Assembly (NCBI GenBank): GCA_017541205.1
Contig: JAFXZO010000023.1
Location: 1-64,000, forward strand
Reading direction: 5' to 3'
Source of the DNA: Clostridia bacterium
GTDB lineage: Bacteria > Bacillota > Clostridia > Christensenellales > Aristaeellaceae
Length of the DNA: 64,000 bases
Shown here: piece by piece, positions 33,815-42,517 of the stretch
Layout: each line of letters starts with the position of its first letter
Position numbering within the stretch: position 1 is the stretch's first letter
Made by a program: the position numbers and the translations under genes
The notes under the pieces: model-generated
What the model was told of the DNA's origin: nothing
Databases searched by the model: none
The model's input: the letters and a program-made list of their open reading frames with translations, nothing else

Positions 33815-35002
33815 CTACTGGAGCTTGTAATTTAGCTTCCATCTTTTGCAGTAGGATTCCGCATAAGAGCCTTTGGAAATGTAAATGATAAGGCTTTTAT
33901 TGCACGAACTGAAAGCGTTGACTCCAATGGACGTGACGCTGTCGGGGATGGTAACGCTGGTTAGGCCGAGGCATTCATAGAAAGTGTAGCTTCCAATGGA
34001 TGTGACACTGCTGGGGATGGTAATGCTCTTCAGGCTGCTGCACCCATAGAAAGCGCTGCCTCCAATGGAGGTAACGCTACTGGGGATGGTGACGCTGGTC
34101 AGGCTGCCGCAGCCATAGAAAGCATTGACTCCAATGGACTTGACGCTATCGGGGATGGTGACGTTGGTTAGGCTGTCGCATTTATAGAATGCTTTATCTC
34201 CAACGATGCTGACCGGATACCCGCCCAGCGTATCGGGAATGACGACGTCGCCGCCCTTTCCTGTGTATTTGGTGATCGTCGCTTTCCCATTCCGGATCTC
34301 ATAGTTGAAATCGCTTTCCAGGGAAGGAGAAGGCTGCTGCTGCTTTTTCTGCGCGTCCACCTGCGCCTGAAACTCCGCCTTCTCGGCGTCGGCGCGGGCT
34401 TTTTCCTCTTCCAGGGCTTTCTGCGCTTCCTCCAGCTGCCGCCGCAGCGTTTCGTTCTCCGAGGACGCCTGGGCCAGCATTTGCGCGTAATCGGATATTT
34501 GCAGGGACAGGGCGTCCATCTGGGCGGCCGCCTCGTTCAGCTGCGCGCGCAGCGCCGCGTTTTCTTCCTCCGCGCGGGAGAGGAGCGCGCCGAGGTCCTC
34601 AACGGTTACCTGAAAGGAGGAAAACGCCAGGCCGGATACCTCCGTTTCATTGATATCGCCGGCCTGCTCCACCTCGATCCGGAACGAATACACGCCCGCG
34701 GCCGCCCCCGGAAGCACCCGGAAAGCCGCCTCCACCGTTTCGCCGACCGGAATCCCCTTCAAATTCGTGCTGAGGAACGGCATATCGTTCTGCACAAAAT
34801 CCGAGGGGATCAATGCAAACGCGTCATGGTCGTATACGAGCCGCGCCGTCGCGGCGACGGCCTTGTTCGGGTTCTCCGTCACGGCGAACTTGAGCTCCAC
34901 CGTATCCCCGGGCTGATAGGCGGGCGCTTCTTCGGAAAGGGAGAAAGCGGGGAGCATGCACAGCAGGGCGAGCAGCAGCGCCAGGCATTTTTTCGGGTTC
35001 AT
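33815..35002 (-). CDS. Secreted cohesin-like / coiled-coil / LRR protein (copy 1 of tandem, next to mutS)
   Basis: 395 residues; the ATG at 35002 follows AAAGGAGGCC only 21 bases after the mutS stop codon. Signal peptide (to about 22), cohesin-like module (about 24-130: PGDTVELKFAV, LVYDHDAFALIPSDF, ETEVSGLAFSS), a long coiled coil (about 132-215, LLSRAEEENAALRAQLNEAA), beta segment FNYEIRNGKATITKYTG, five or six very regular LRR_5 repeats and the cap GSYAESYCKRWKLNYKLQ. Its position suggests co-transcription from the mutS message, although a promoter inside the end of mutS cannot be ruled out. Confidence 0.85.
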   Translation of the reverse strand: MNPKKCLALLLALLCMLPAFSLSEEAPAYQPGDTVELKFAVTENPNKAVAATARLVYDHDAFALIPSDFVQNDMPFLSTNLKGIPVGETVEAAFRVLPGAAAGVYSFRIEVEQAGDINETEVSGLAFSSFQVTVEDLGALLSRAEEENAALRAQLNEAAAQMDALSLQISDYAQMLAQASSENETLRRQLEEAQKALEEEKARADAEKAEFQAQVDAQKKQQQPSPSLESDFNYEIRNGKATITKYTGKGGDVVIPDTLGGYPVSIVGDKAFYKCDSLTNVTIPDSVKSIGVNAFYGCGSLTSVTIPSSVTSIGGSAFYGCSSLKSITIPSSVTSIGSYTFYECLGLTSVTIPDSVTSIGVNAFSSCNKSLIIYISKGSYAESYCKRWKLNYKLQ

Positions 35003-35023
35003 AGGGGGCCTCCTTTGCAGCGG

Positions 35024-37621
35024 TCAAAGCTTTAATGCTTTTTCTTTCAGTAAAAACAGCTTGTTCAGCGCGTCGATGGGCGTCATGGCCATCACGTCCA
35101 GGGCGCGGATCTCTTCCACAAATTCCGTTTTCTGGTATTCCATCAGATCGACCTGCTCATTTTTCTTTTTGCGGCCCGCGCCCAAAATGTTCTGGCCGAT
35201 GGTGTTCTGGTTCACGTTGTTGACCTCAAGCCGCGCCTGGATCTCCTGGGCCCGCGCGACCACGGGGCGCGGCACCCCGGCCAGATGCGCCACGTAAATG
35301 CCGAAGCTCTTGTCCGCACCGCCGGGCACGATCTTGCGCAGGAAAATGACCTCCTCGCCGTGCTCCTTGACCGATACGCAGAAATTGTTGACCCCGTCCA
35401 GATGCCCTTCCAGTTCGGACAGCTCGTGATAGTGGGTGGCAAAGAGCGTCTTGGCCCCGGACCGTTTCGGATCGGCCAGGTATTCCACCGCGGCCCAGGC
35501 GATGGAAAGGCCGTCGAAGGTGGAGGTGCCCCGCCCGATCTCGTCCAGGATCACGAGGGATCGGTTCGTGGCGTTGCGCAGGATATACGCCATTTCGCTC
35601 ATTTCCACCATGAAGGTGCTCTGGCCCGTCGCCAGGTCGTCCGACGCGCCCACGCGGGTGAAAATGCCGTCCACCAGGCCGATGGAGGCCTCGCGCGCGG
35701 GCACGAAGGAGCCGATGTGCGCCATCAGGGTGATCAGGGCCACCTGGCGCATGTAGGTGCTTTTGCCCGCCATGTTGGGGCCGGTGATGATCTGCATGCG
35801 GTGGGCCTGGGTGTCAAGATACGTGTCGTTTGGCACAAAGCTCTGGTCCGGCATGGTCTTTTCGACCACGGGATGCCGGCCGTCCTTGATATCGATCACG
35901 CCGTCCTGGGTGATCGCCGGCCGGGTATAATGGTTGAGCAGCGCAACGCGCGCCAGGGACAGGAGCGCGTCCAGCGTCTTATAGGCCAGGGCGGTGGACT
36001 GCAAGCGGCCCATGTTCGCGCTTATCTCGTCCCGGATCTCTTCAAACAGCGTCATTTCAAGCTTTGCGGCCTGCTCCTGCGCGCCGGTCAATTTGCTTTC
36101 GATCTGGCGCAGCTCGTCGGTGGTGAAGCGCTCGGAATTGGCGAGGGTCTGCCGCCGCTGATAGCGCAGCGGCACCAGCGCGTAATTGGATTTCGTGACC
36201 TCGATATAATAGCCGAACACGCGGTTATACTGGATGCGCAGGTTCTTGATGCCCGTTTCCTCACGCTCGCGCGCTTCCAGATCCAGCAGCCATTGCTTGC
36301 CCTCGGTGGAGGCGCGGCGCAGTTCGTCCAATTGCTCGCTGTACCCTTCGCGGATAAAATGCCCGTCGGACAATTGCAGCGGCGCGTCGGGAGAGATGCC
36401 GCGAAGCAAAAGGTCGGTCAAAGCCGGCAGCGGGTCCAGCAGGGCTTTGAGGAAGCCGAGCGCGTCCCCCGGCACGGAGGAAAGCAGCGTCAGCACTTCC
36501 GGGGCCTTTTGCAGGGAGCGCAGCAGGCTCAGGCAGTCCCGGGCGCTCAGGGTATGGTAGGATACCTTGGCAAGCAGCCGCTCCATATCGTACACCTGGG
36601 AGAGCGATTCGCGCAGGCTCTGGGAAAGCACGGGCTGGGTAAACAGCGCGTCCACGGCGGAAAGGCGCGCTTGGATCTTCTCCCTGGACAGAAGCGGCTT
36701 TTCCACCCAGGAGCGCAGCAGCCGCCCGCCCATGGCCGTCACCGTTTCGTCCAGCACGGACAGGAGCGAGCCCTTGACGGAGCGCCCGCGGATCGTTTCG
36801 GTCAATTCCAGGTTCCGCCGGGTGGCCGTGTCCAGGGGCATGATATCGCCCTTTTCGGTGACGCGGATGGAGGAAATATGCTGGAGGGCGTTTTTCTGCG
36901 TTTCGCTCAGGTACTTCATCAGCGCGCCCGCGGCCTGCGCGGCGGCGGAAAGGCCGGCGTCCAGCCCCAGCGCGATCAGGGAGCTGACGTGGAAATGGGA
37001 AAGCAGCGTGTCCCGCGCGTTCTGGCTCTGGTAGGCCGAGGCGGCGTAGGCGCGGCACTGGACGGCGGCGCAGGGCTGGACGGCGGCCGGATCGGAGGTG
37101 ATGATTTCGCCGGGATGATATCCGTCCAGCGCGGCCTTGATGGCCTGGGGCTTGTTTTCCGTTTGCTGCGCCAGGAATTCGCCCGTGGAAACGTCGCAGG
37201 CCGCGATGCCGCAGCGCTTGCCGCTTACATACACGGAGCACAGGAAATTGTTGCGCTTTTCCCCGATCACGGAGGAATCCGTCAGCGTGCCCGCGGTCAC
37301 GATGCGGATGATATCCCGGTCCACCAGGCCTTTCGCCAGGGCCGGGTCCTGCATCTGCTCGCCGATGGCGACCCGATAGCCCTTTTCCACCAGCCGCGCC
37401 ACATAGGCGTCCACCGCGTGATAGGGCACGCCGCACATGGGGGCCCTCTCCTCCAGGCCGCAGTCCTTGCCCGTCAGGGTCAATTCCAGCTCCCGGCTGG
37501 CGGTGAGGGCGTCCTCAAAGAACATTTCGTAAAAATCGCCCACGCGGAAAAAGAGCAGGGTGTCCGGGTTCTGCTCTTTGAGGCGCATGTACTGCTGCAT
37601 CATGGGGGAAAGGGTAGCCAT
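35024..37621 (-). CDS. mutS: DNA mismatch repair protein MutS
   Basis: 865 residues, complete. Mismatch-reading F-x-E motif GDFYEMF (residues 28-34), lever and clamp domains (core RIQYNRVFGYYIEVTKSNY), Walker A GPNMAGKST (about 612-620), Walker B LVILDEIGRGTSTFDGLS, and a DNA-contacting GVNNFCVSVKE region. It is MutS1 with the mismatch domain, not MutS2. Start after AAAGGAG, 60 bases downstream of the PAP2 gene. In many Firmicutes mutL follows directly; here the gene downstream encodes a surface LRR protein. Confidence 0.96.
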   Translation of the reverse strand: MATLSPMMQQYMRLKEQNPDTLLFFRVGDFYEMFFEDALTASRELELTLTGKDCGLEERAPMCGVPYHAVDAYVARLVEKGYRVAIGEQMQDPALAKGLVDRDIIRIVTAGTLTDSSVIGEKRNNFLCSVYVSGKRCGIAACDVSTGEFLAQQTENKPQAIKAALDGYHPGEIITSDPAAVQPCAAVQCRAYAASAYQSQNARDTLLSHFHVSSLIALGLDAGLSAAAQAAGALMKYLSETQKNALQHISSIRVTEKGDIMPLDTATRRNLELTETIRGRSVKGSLLSVLDETVTAMGGRLLRSWVEKPLLSREKIQARLSAVDALFTQPVLSQSLRESLSQVYDMERLLAKVSYHTLSARDCLSLLRSLQKAPEVLTLLSSVPGDALGFLKALLDPLPALTDLLLRGISPDAPLQLSDGHFIREGYSEQLDELRRASTEGKQWLLDLEAREREETGIKNLRIQYNRVFGYYIEVTKSNYALVPLRYQRRQTLANSERFTTDELRQIESKLTGAQEQAAKLEMTLFEEIRDEISANMGRLQSTALAYKTLDALLSLARVALLNHYTRPAITQDGVIDIKDGRHPVVEKTMPDQSFVPNDTYLDTQAHRMQIITGPNMAGKSTYMRQVALITLMAHIGSFVPAREASIGLVDGIFTRVGASDDLATGQSTFMVEMSEMAYILRNATNRSLVILDEIGRGTSTFDGLSIAWAAVEYLADPKRSGAKTLFATHYHELSELEGHLDGVNNFCVSVKEHGEEVIFLRKIVPGGADKSFGIYVAHLAGVPRPVVARAQEIQARLEVNNVNQNTIGQNILGAGRKKKNEQVDLMEYQKTEFVEEIRALDVMAMTPIDALNKLFLLKEKALKL

Positions 37622-37681
37622 GGTGGGACGCTCCTTTTCTGTTTCAGGGTGGCGCGTATTTTCGGCGGTCCTGCCGAAGGA

Positions 37682-38629
37682 TCACGCTTTTTCACCGCGG
37701 GCGTGATTCCACAGCCTGTCGGTGTATTTGAACGCGATGGGATAAACGCCGAACAGGGCGAAGGCCGTTACGGCGTAGCGCAGGCAGCGGACCATGAGGG
37801 CCGCGAAGGAAGCGCTGTCCAGGAAATCCTTGGGGAAAGGAAGCTTGAGCAGGGTGTTCAGCGCGAAGAAAATGGCCGCGCCGCCCAGCGCCCGCAGGAG
37901 GCAGCGAAGAAGGTTATGGGTGTTTTCAAAGCGCACCTTCCTTTGCTCGAGCTGATCGCCGGTCATGAAGCCCAGCATCAGGCCCAGGCTGGTAAAGTAA
38001 TCGGCGCTTTTGCAGTAAAACAGGCCGGGCAGGGCGGTGAGCAGCAGCACCCCGTAAAGCGCCAGCTCGTTTTTGATGGCTTTCCACAGGAGGGATACCA
38101 CGCAGATGCAGAGCAGGCCCAGCGCCCAGCCCGCCAGCACGTCGGTGGGATAGTGCGCGCCGATGACGACCCGGGAAAAGCCTACCAAAAGAGGCAGGAC
38201 CACCGCCAGGCAGGCAAGCCACCGCTTTTTGATCTGTCCCGCGATGGAGGCGTATACGGTCACGGCGTTGGTGGAATGGCCGCTGGGGAAGGAAAAGCCC
38301 TGGGCGGCGATGTCGTTGGCGTCGGCGCTCTTGTCCACCACCCGCAGGATCTTGATGCCCTCGTGATCGAAATAGGGGCGGCGGCGCAGGAACACGTTCT
38401 TGATCATGGGGCTCCAGACCAGGCCCATCAGCGCGTTAAGCCCCACGGTCCGGCCTATCTTTTTGTCGTAGCCCCAGAACAGGACGCCCAGGATCAGCAC
38501 CAGAAGCAGTTCTTCCCCAAAGGCGGAAAAGAAGGAAATCACAGAAATGAATCCGTCGCCCAGATTCGTTTGCAGCCATTCCATCAGGCTGACTTCCCAA
38601 TCAAAGGCGAAGGTATTTCCCGTAAGCAT
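37682..38629 (-). CDS. PAP2-family membrane phosphatase
   Basis: 315 residues with about eight membrane helices. The three acid-phosphatase motifs are intact: KNVFLRRRP (77-85), PSGHS (115-119) and SRVVIGAHYPTD (152-163). This suggests dephosphorylation of a lipid phosphate or diphosphate (undecaprenyl diphosphate or phosphatidic acid) on the outer face of the membrane. The C-terminal 100 residues add extra helices beyond the usual PAP2 core (length about 200), resembling larger Clostridia-specific members. Start ATG 38629 after AAAGGAAT. Substrate not assignable. Confidence 0.88.
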   Translation of the reverse strand: MLTGNTFAFDWEVSLMEWLQTNLGDGFISVISFFSAFGEELLLVLILGVLFWGYDKKIGRTVGLNALMGLVWSPMIKNVFLRRRPYFDHEGIKILRVVDKSADANDIAAQGFSFPSGHSTNAVTVYASIAGQIKKRWLACLAVVLPLLVGFSRVVIGAHYPTDVLAGWALGLLCICVVSLLWKAIKNELALYGVLLLTALPGLFYCKSADYFTSLGLMLGFMTGDQLEQRKVRFENTHNLLRCLLRALGGAAIFFALNTLLKLPFPKDFLDSASFAALMVRCLRYAVTAFALFGVYPIAFKYTDRLWNHARGEKA

Positions 38630-38666
38630 ATCTTATCATTCCTTTCGTGTTTTGGATCCTGCGATG

Positions 38667-39062
38667 TCAGCCGCATCCGCCGCAGGAAGCGCAGTTGCCG
38701 CTGCACCCGCCCTGGCTGCCGCCGGGGTTGAGGACGCCGGACAGCTCCGCGTTGACCTGCGCCATCATGTCGGAAAACTCCTTGCGCGATTTGACCAGGG
38801 CCTGATAGAGGGGATGCGCCTTGATCGGCTCCATCACCTCGTCCAATTCCCGGGTCTTAACGCCGATCAAATCAAAGTCCGGCTCCTTTTTGAGCGTGGC
38901 TTCCTCGATCTGGCGGTGAATGGCGTCGTAACGGACAAAGAGCGCCGCCAGGGCTTCATCCTGGGACGCCGCGTCCTCCGTGGCGCGCATGGCGATGTAC
39001 TCCGGGGACTGGGCGATCACGCCCGCCAATTCCTTGGCCTTATCCAATACGGTCTTGCTCAT
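38667..39062 (-). CDS. YlbF-family protein with cysteine-rich C-terminus
   Basis: 131 residues. Helical YlbF/YmcA domain (about 5-110: SPEYIAMRATEDAASQDEAL, PDFDLIGVKTRELDEVM, HPLYQALVKSRKEFSDMMAQVN). The tail reads GCSGNCASCGGCG, four cysteines able to bind metal. In Bacillus, YlbF (RicF), YmcA and YaaT form an Fe-S-containing complex that supports RNase Y-dependent mRNA processing and development; the C-terminal Cys of RicF is a cluster ligand there. A similar role is inferred. Its ATG overlaps the stop of the VOC gene (ATGA). Confidence 0.85.
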   Translation of the reverse strand: MSKTVLDKAKELAGVIAQSPEYIAMRATEDAASQDEALAALFVRYDAIHRQIEEATLKKEPDFDLIGVKTRELDEVMEPIKAHPLYQALVKSRKEFSDMMAQVNAELSGVLNPGGSQGGCSGNCASCGGCG

Positions 39063-39313
39063 ATTTCCTCCTTTTGATCTTTAGATCCTTCGCTGTTTTT
39101 CGGGAAGCTCCTCAAATAGATCACGTTATTGTCCGGATCGTGGAAGCTCATATTGACCGCGCCCCAGGGCCTTTTGGCCGGCGGTTCGATGATCCTGGCG
39201 CCCAGCGCGAGCGCCTTTTCGTCATAAAGCCGTTTTGCCTTCTGCTTGCTGATCCGCTCTTCCCCGCGCTGGAATTCCAGCCCTTCCAGCCCGAGCTTGT
39301 TGCTCAGTTCCAT
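39059..39313 (-). CDS. Half-length VOC (glyoxalase-like) protein
   Basis: 84 residues that match only the C-terminal part of a VOC domain: KAKRLYDEKALALGARIIEPPAKRPWGAVNMSFHDPDNNVIYLRSF is split into the usual helix, strand and DPDxNxIxL closing strand. About 40 residues of the N-terminal beta-alpha-beta-beta unit are absent, because the ATG follows the miaB stop codon with no gap (GAAGGGGAT upstream is a good site). Either a dimerising half-domain or a truncated remnant; intact reading and tight coupling to miaB and ylbF favour a real gene. No function can be assigned. Confidence 0.65.
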   Translation of the reverse strand: MELSNKLGLEGLEFQRGEERISKQKAKRLYDEKALALGARIIEPPAKRPWGAVNMSFHDPDNNVIYLRSFPKNSEGSKDQKEEI

Positions 39314-40726
39314 TTATGCATCCCCTTCAACGACCCCTTTCAGGGTGGTTTTGCTGGCGGCGGTGATTTTCACCTGCACGATCTTCCCGATCATATCCGC
39401 GCCGCCTTCAAAATTGACGCTGATGTTGCGGGAGGTCTTGCCCGTAAACTGGGTTTCGTTCCGCCTGCTCTGGCCGGTCACGAGGACACTTTCGGTTTTC
39501 CCGATCATTTCGGCAAAGCGCTTCTGCGTCATTTCCTCCTGGAGGGCGATCAGCCGTTCGATCCGCTCGGTGGCGAGGGCGGGATCGACGCGGCCGGGCA
39601 TCTTTGCCGCGCGGGTGCCTTCGCGGGGAGAATAGATGAAGGTGAACGCGCTGTCAAAGCAGACGCGGCGGGCCAGATCCATGGTGTCCTCAAAGTCCGC
39701 GTCCGTTTCGCCGGGGAAGGCGACGATGAGATCGGTGGTCAGGCCCACGTCCGGCGCGGCCTTCCTGATCTTTTCTACCTTTTCGAGATAGCTTTCCCGG
39801 GTGTAGCGCCGGTTCATGGCTTCCAAAATGCGGTTGCTGCCCGACTGCACGGGCAGATGCAGATGGCGGCACAGGGCCGGGTTTTCCGCCATTTCCCGAA
39901 TGAGCTCGTCGGACAGATCCTTGGGGTGGCTGGTCATGAAGCGGATGCGGGGGATGCCGAGCCTGGAAACCTCATGCAAAAGGCGCGGAAAGGTGACGCC
40001 GCCGGGCACGTCGTTTCCGTAGGAATTCACGTTCTGCCCAAGCAGCATGATTTCCTGAACGCCCTTTTTCTGCAGGCCTTCCACTTCCGCTAAGATATCC
40101 TTCATTTCGCGGCTGCGTTCCCTTCCCCGCACGTAGGGCACGATGCAGTAGGAACAGAAATTGTTGCAGCCGTACATGATGGTGACGTACGCCTGGAAGG
40201 GCGATTCCCTGCGGATGGGCAGGCCCTCGATCAGCGTGGACTGCTCATCCGGAACGGAGACGACCCGCCTTTTCGTTTCCACGGCGCGGTAAAGGAGCTC
40301 CGGCAGGCGGTGGATGTTGCCGGTGCCGAAGGCCACGTCCACGAAGGGATACTGGCGCAGCAGCTTTTCGGCCATGCCCGGCTCCTGCACCATGCAGCCG
40401 CAGACGCCGATGAGCATTTCCGGCCTTTCTTTCTTGATTTCCTTGAGCCACGTCACGTTGCCAAGGGCTTTGCGCTCGGCGTTGTCGCGGATGCAGCAGG
40501 TGTTGTGCAGCACAAAATCCGCCTGCTCCCGGGCGGGCGCGGGGGCCAGCCCCATTTCCTCCAGCATGCCGGCCAGCTTTTCCGAGTCATGGGCGTTCAT
40601 CTGGCAGCCGTAGGTCACGATAAAGTAGGTTTTGGGCCTCTCCGGCAGGGCGGAAAACTCCCGGGCGAACCGGGCCTGGGCCGCCATTTCCTCCGGGGTC
40701 ACGCGGACGGTGGTTTCGTTCTTCAT
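39314..40726 (-). CDS. miaB: tRNA-2-methylthio-N6-dimethylallyladenosine synthase
   Basis: Radical-SAM methylthiotransferase acting on i6A37 made by MiaA. 470 residues. The N-terminal UPF0004 domain has the first two cluster cysteines in YGCQMNAHDSEK and NTCCIRDNAERK and the third in GVCGCMVQEP. The radical SAM motif is CNNFCSYC, followed by VPYVRGRERSR. A C-terminal TRAM domain (EGGADMIGKIVQVKITAASKTTLKGVV) completes it. ATG 40726 after GAGGGT, 24 bases downstream of the RNase G-like gene. In many Firmicutes miaB sits just before mutS; here VOC, ylbF and PAP2 genes intervene. Confidence 0.95.
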   Translation of the reverse strand: MKNETTVRVTPEEMAAQARFAREFSALPERPKTYFIVTYGCQMNAHDSEKLAGMLEEMGLAPAPAREQADFVLHNTCCIRDNAERKALGNVTWLKEIKKERPEMLIGVCGCMVQEPGMAEKLLRQYPFVDVAFGTGNIHRLPELLYRAVETKRRVVSVPDEQSTLIEGLPIRRESPFQAYVTIMYGCNNFCSYCIVPYVRGRERSREMKDILAEVEGLQKKGVQEIMLLGQNVNSYGNDVPGGVTFPRLLHEVSRLGIPRIRFMTSHPKDLSDELIREMAENPALCRHLHLPVQSGSNRILEAMNRRYTRESYLEKVEKIRKAAPDVGLTTDLIVAFPGETDADFEDTMDLARRVCFDSAFTFIYSPREGTRAAKMPGRVDPALATERIERLIALQEEMTQKRFAEMIGKTESVLVTGQSRRNETQFTGKTSRNISVNFEGGADMIGKIVQVKITAASKTTLKGVVEGDA

Positions 40727-40750
40727 ATTTTACCCTCGATCATACGTTTT

Positions 40751-41839
40751 TTATATTTGCGCGTCCGTTTTTTTGCGCGTCAGCTCCATCAGCCCCAGGC
40801 TCGTAAACCCGTGCAGCGCCACCTTCACCGGATCGTCGCGGACGCAGGCCTCCAATTCCGAAAGGACGGCCTGCCTGCTTTCTTCCTTTTGCATGTCCAC
40901 AAAATCGACGATCACGATGCCGCCCATGGAGCGAAGGCGCATCAGGCGCGCGATTTCCCGCGCCGCCTCCAGATTCAGGCGCAGGAAGGTGTTTTCCGTG
41001 CCGGACCTGTTGCCCGTGTATTTGCCGCTGTTCACGTCGATCACGGTCAGCGCTTCCGTTTTTTCCACGATCAGATACCCGCCGCAGTCCAGCCACACCT
41101 TCTTCTGGCACGCCTTTTCCCATTTGGCGTCCACGCTGAAAAGCGTAAAGGGGCGCTCGCATTTTTCCACCGGCAGGGAGACGTCTTGCAGGGCTTCTGG
41201 ATCGTCGCAGAGGATCTTTTCGATGGGCCCGCGCTCGTCCCGCAGCAGGCGGGCCAAGGCGTCTTCGGTGTCCCGGATCAGGCAGGGCGCTTTCGCGGCG
41301 GCCAGGCGGGAAAGGGTTTTAAGCCATTCGGCCCGCAGGCCCTCAATGTCCCGGCGGATGCTTTCCTCATCGGCGTTTTCGCTTTCCGTGCGCATCACCA
41401 GCCCGCCTTCGGGCGGGCAGATTGCTTCGGCAAGGGCGGCGAGGCGCGCCTTTGCGCCTTCATTCAGGATTTTTTTGGACAGGGCGATCCGCTTTGCATA
41501 GGGCGTCAGGATCGCGTACCGTCCGGCGAGGGCGACGTCCTGCGTCAGATACGGCGCTTTATCGCCGATCGCGGGCTTTTTCACCTGCACCGGCACCGCG
41601 TCGCCCGAGCGCGGCTTCGTTCGGCATTCGGAAAACGGGAGGAAGCCCGTCGTTTCCCTGCCCAGGCGGACGAAGGCCGCTTCCATGCCGGGGGCCAGGC
41701 GGTCCACGACGCCCAAATAAATCTGCTCCGTCCGCGCGCCCTGCGGCGCTTCGTCCTTAAGGCACAGCAGCCGCTGATCCTCCATCACCGCGATGCGCCT
41801 TTTCCCTTCCCGGGTCTCGATCAGCACGCGCTTGCTCAT
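40751..41839 (-). CDS. rng: RNase E/G-family endoribonuclease, short form
   Basis: 362 residues from the ATG at 41839, which overlaps the DUF2344 stop (ATGA). S1-like RNA-binding segment (YLGVVDRLAPGMEAAFVRLGRETTGFLPF), RNase H-like and DNase I-like core with the catalytic Asp residues in VIDVNSGKYTG and IVIVDFVDM. The protein stops at GLMELTRKKTDAQI, just where RNase E/G members continue into the zinc-link CPxC motif, so the tetramer-forming zinc site is missing. The TIGR03960-DUF2344-rng neighbourhood is usual; the ribosomal protein genes that often follow rng are absent. Confidence 0.88.
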   Translation of the reverse strand: MSKRVLIETREGKRRIAVMEDQRLLCLKDEAPQGARTEQIYLGVVDRLAPGMEAAFVRLGRETTGFLPFSECRTKPRSGDAVPVQVKKPAIGDKAPYLTQDVALAGRYAILTPYAKRIALSKKILNEGAKARLAALAEAICPPEGGLVMRTESENADEESIRRDIEGLRAEWLKTLSRLAAAKAPCLIRDTEDALARLLRDERGPIEKILCDDPEALQDVSLPVEKCERPFTLFSVDAKWEKACQKKVWLDCGGYLIVEKTEALTVIDVNSGKYTGNRSGTENTFLRLNLEAAREIARLMRLRSMGGIVIVDFVDMQKEESRQAVLSELEACVRDDPVKVALHGFTSLGLMELTRKKTDAQI

Positions 41840-42498
41840 AACGATTCCAGGGGCGAAAGCACCCCGTCCTTTTCGCCGAGCAGCTGCAGGCGGGTGACGA
41901 GGGCGCGCGGCCGCTCGCATTTTGCGAAATCAAACAGGGAAGAAAGCAGCAGATCGGGCTTGCAGGTGGCTTTTTCGCTCAGGGCGAGGGCCATGATAAG
42001 CGCGTCTCCCTCGCAGCGCAGTAGATGGATCATGGGCTTCAAATCGCACGGCTTTTCGCCGGATTTGGTTTTCCGGATGGCGGGGATCTCGGGCTGCAAA
42101 AGATAATCCCGCACGGTTTTTTCCAGGTCCGGCGGCGCCGTGTCGAACCGCGCCTCGTACAGGGCGGCGGTCAAAAGCGCCATGGGGGCCGGGTGCGCAT
42201 CCTCCACCGGGCGCGCGGACAGGCAGGGCAGATCGGGCGGCAGGGCTTTGCTCAACTGCTCCATAAAGGCTTCCCCGCTCATTTCCCCCTCGATCGGCAC
42301 CTCCATGATTTCCCTTTTGCCCGGCATCCCAACGGAGAGCGGCGCGGCGAAATTGAGCAGGATATGGGGGTTGAACCCCTGGGAATAGCGCAGGGGCAGG
42401 CCGCTTCGCCGAAGCGCCCGCTGCATCGCGCGCATCAGATCCAAATGCCCGATATGGCGAAGGCGCGGGGCTTTTTCAAATACGACGATCATTTTCAT
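41836..42498 (-). CDS. DUF2344 / TIGR03936 radical-SAM-associated protein
   Basis: 220 residues with the family start VVFEKAPRLRHIGHLDLMRAMQRALRRSGLPLRYSQGFNPHI broken by no gap, and LSVGMPGKREIMEV following. The family almost always lies beside a TIGR03960 radical SAM gene, sometimes fused to it; here that gene is 2.7 kb upstream, separated by a histidine kinase gene. Role unknown; the pattern suggests an accessory subunit of the radical SAM enzyme. Start after AAAGGAAC. Confidence 0.88.
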   Translation of the reverse strand: MKMIVVFEKAPRLRHIGHLDLMRAMQRALRRSGLPLRYSQGFNPHILLNFAAPLSVGMPGKREIMEVPIEGEMSGEAFMEQLSKALPPDLPCLSARPVEDAHPAPMALLTAALYEARFDTAPPDLEKTVRDYLLQPEIPAIRKTKSGEKPCDLKPMIHLLRCEGDALIMALALSEKATCKPDLLLSSLFDFAKCERPRALVTRLQLLGEKDGVLSPLESL

Positions 42499-42517
42499 TT
42501 GTCATGTTCCTTTCGGT

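Noticed and set aside
29613..35002. The LRR cluster as a mobile element insertion
   Set aside because: No transposase, integrase, terminal inverted repeats or target duplications were found at its borders.
35285..38731. Very long open frame on the plus strand opposite mutS and the PAP2 gene (also 2489-5203, 44126-47119, and minus-strand 55138-57243 and 59975-62155)
   Set aside because: These lie exactly opposite well-recognised genes, have low-complexity Gly/His/Ala/Arg compositions, and lack ribosome-binding sites; they are shadows caused by GC-rich third positions.
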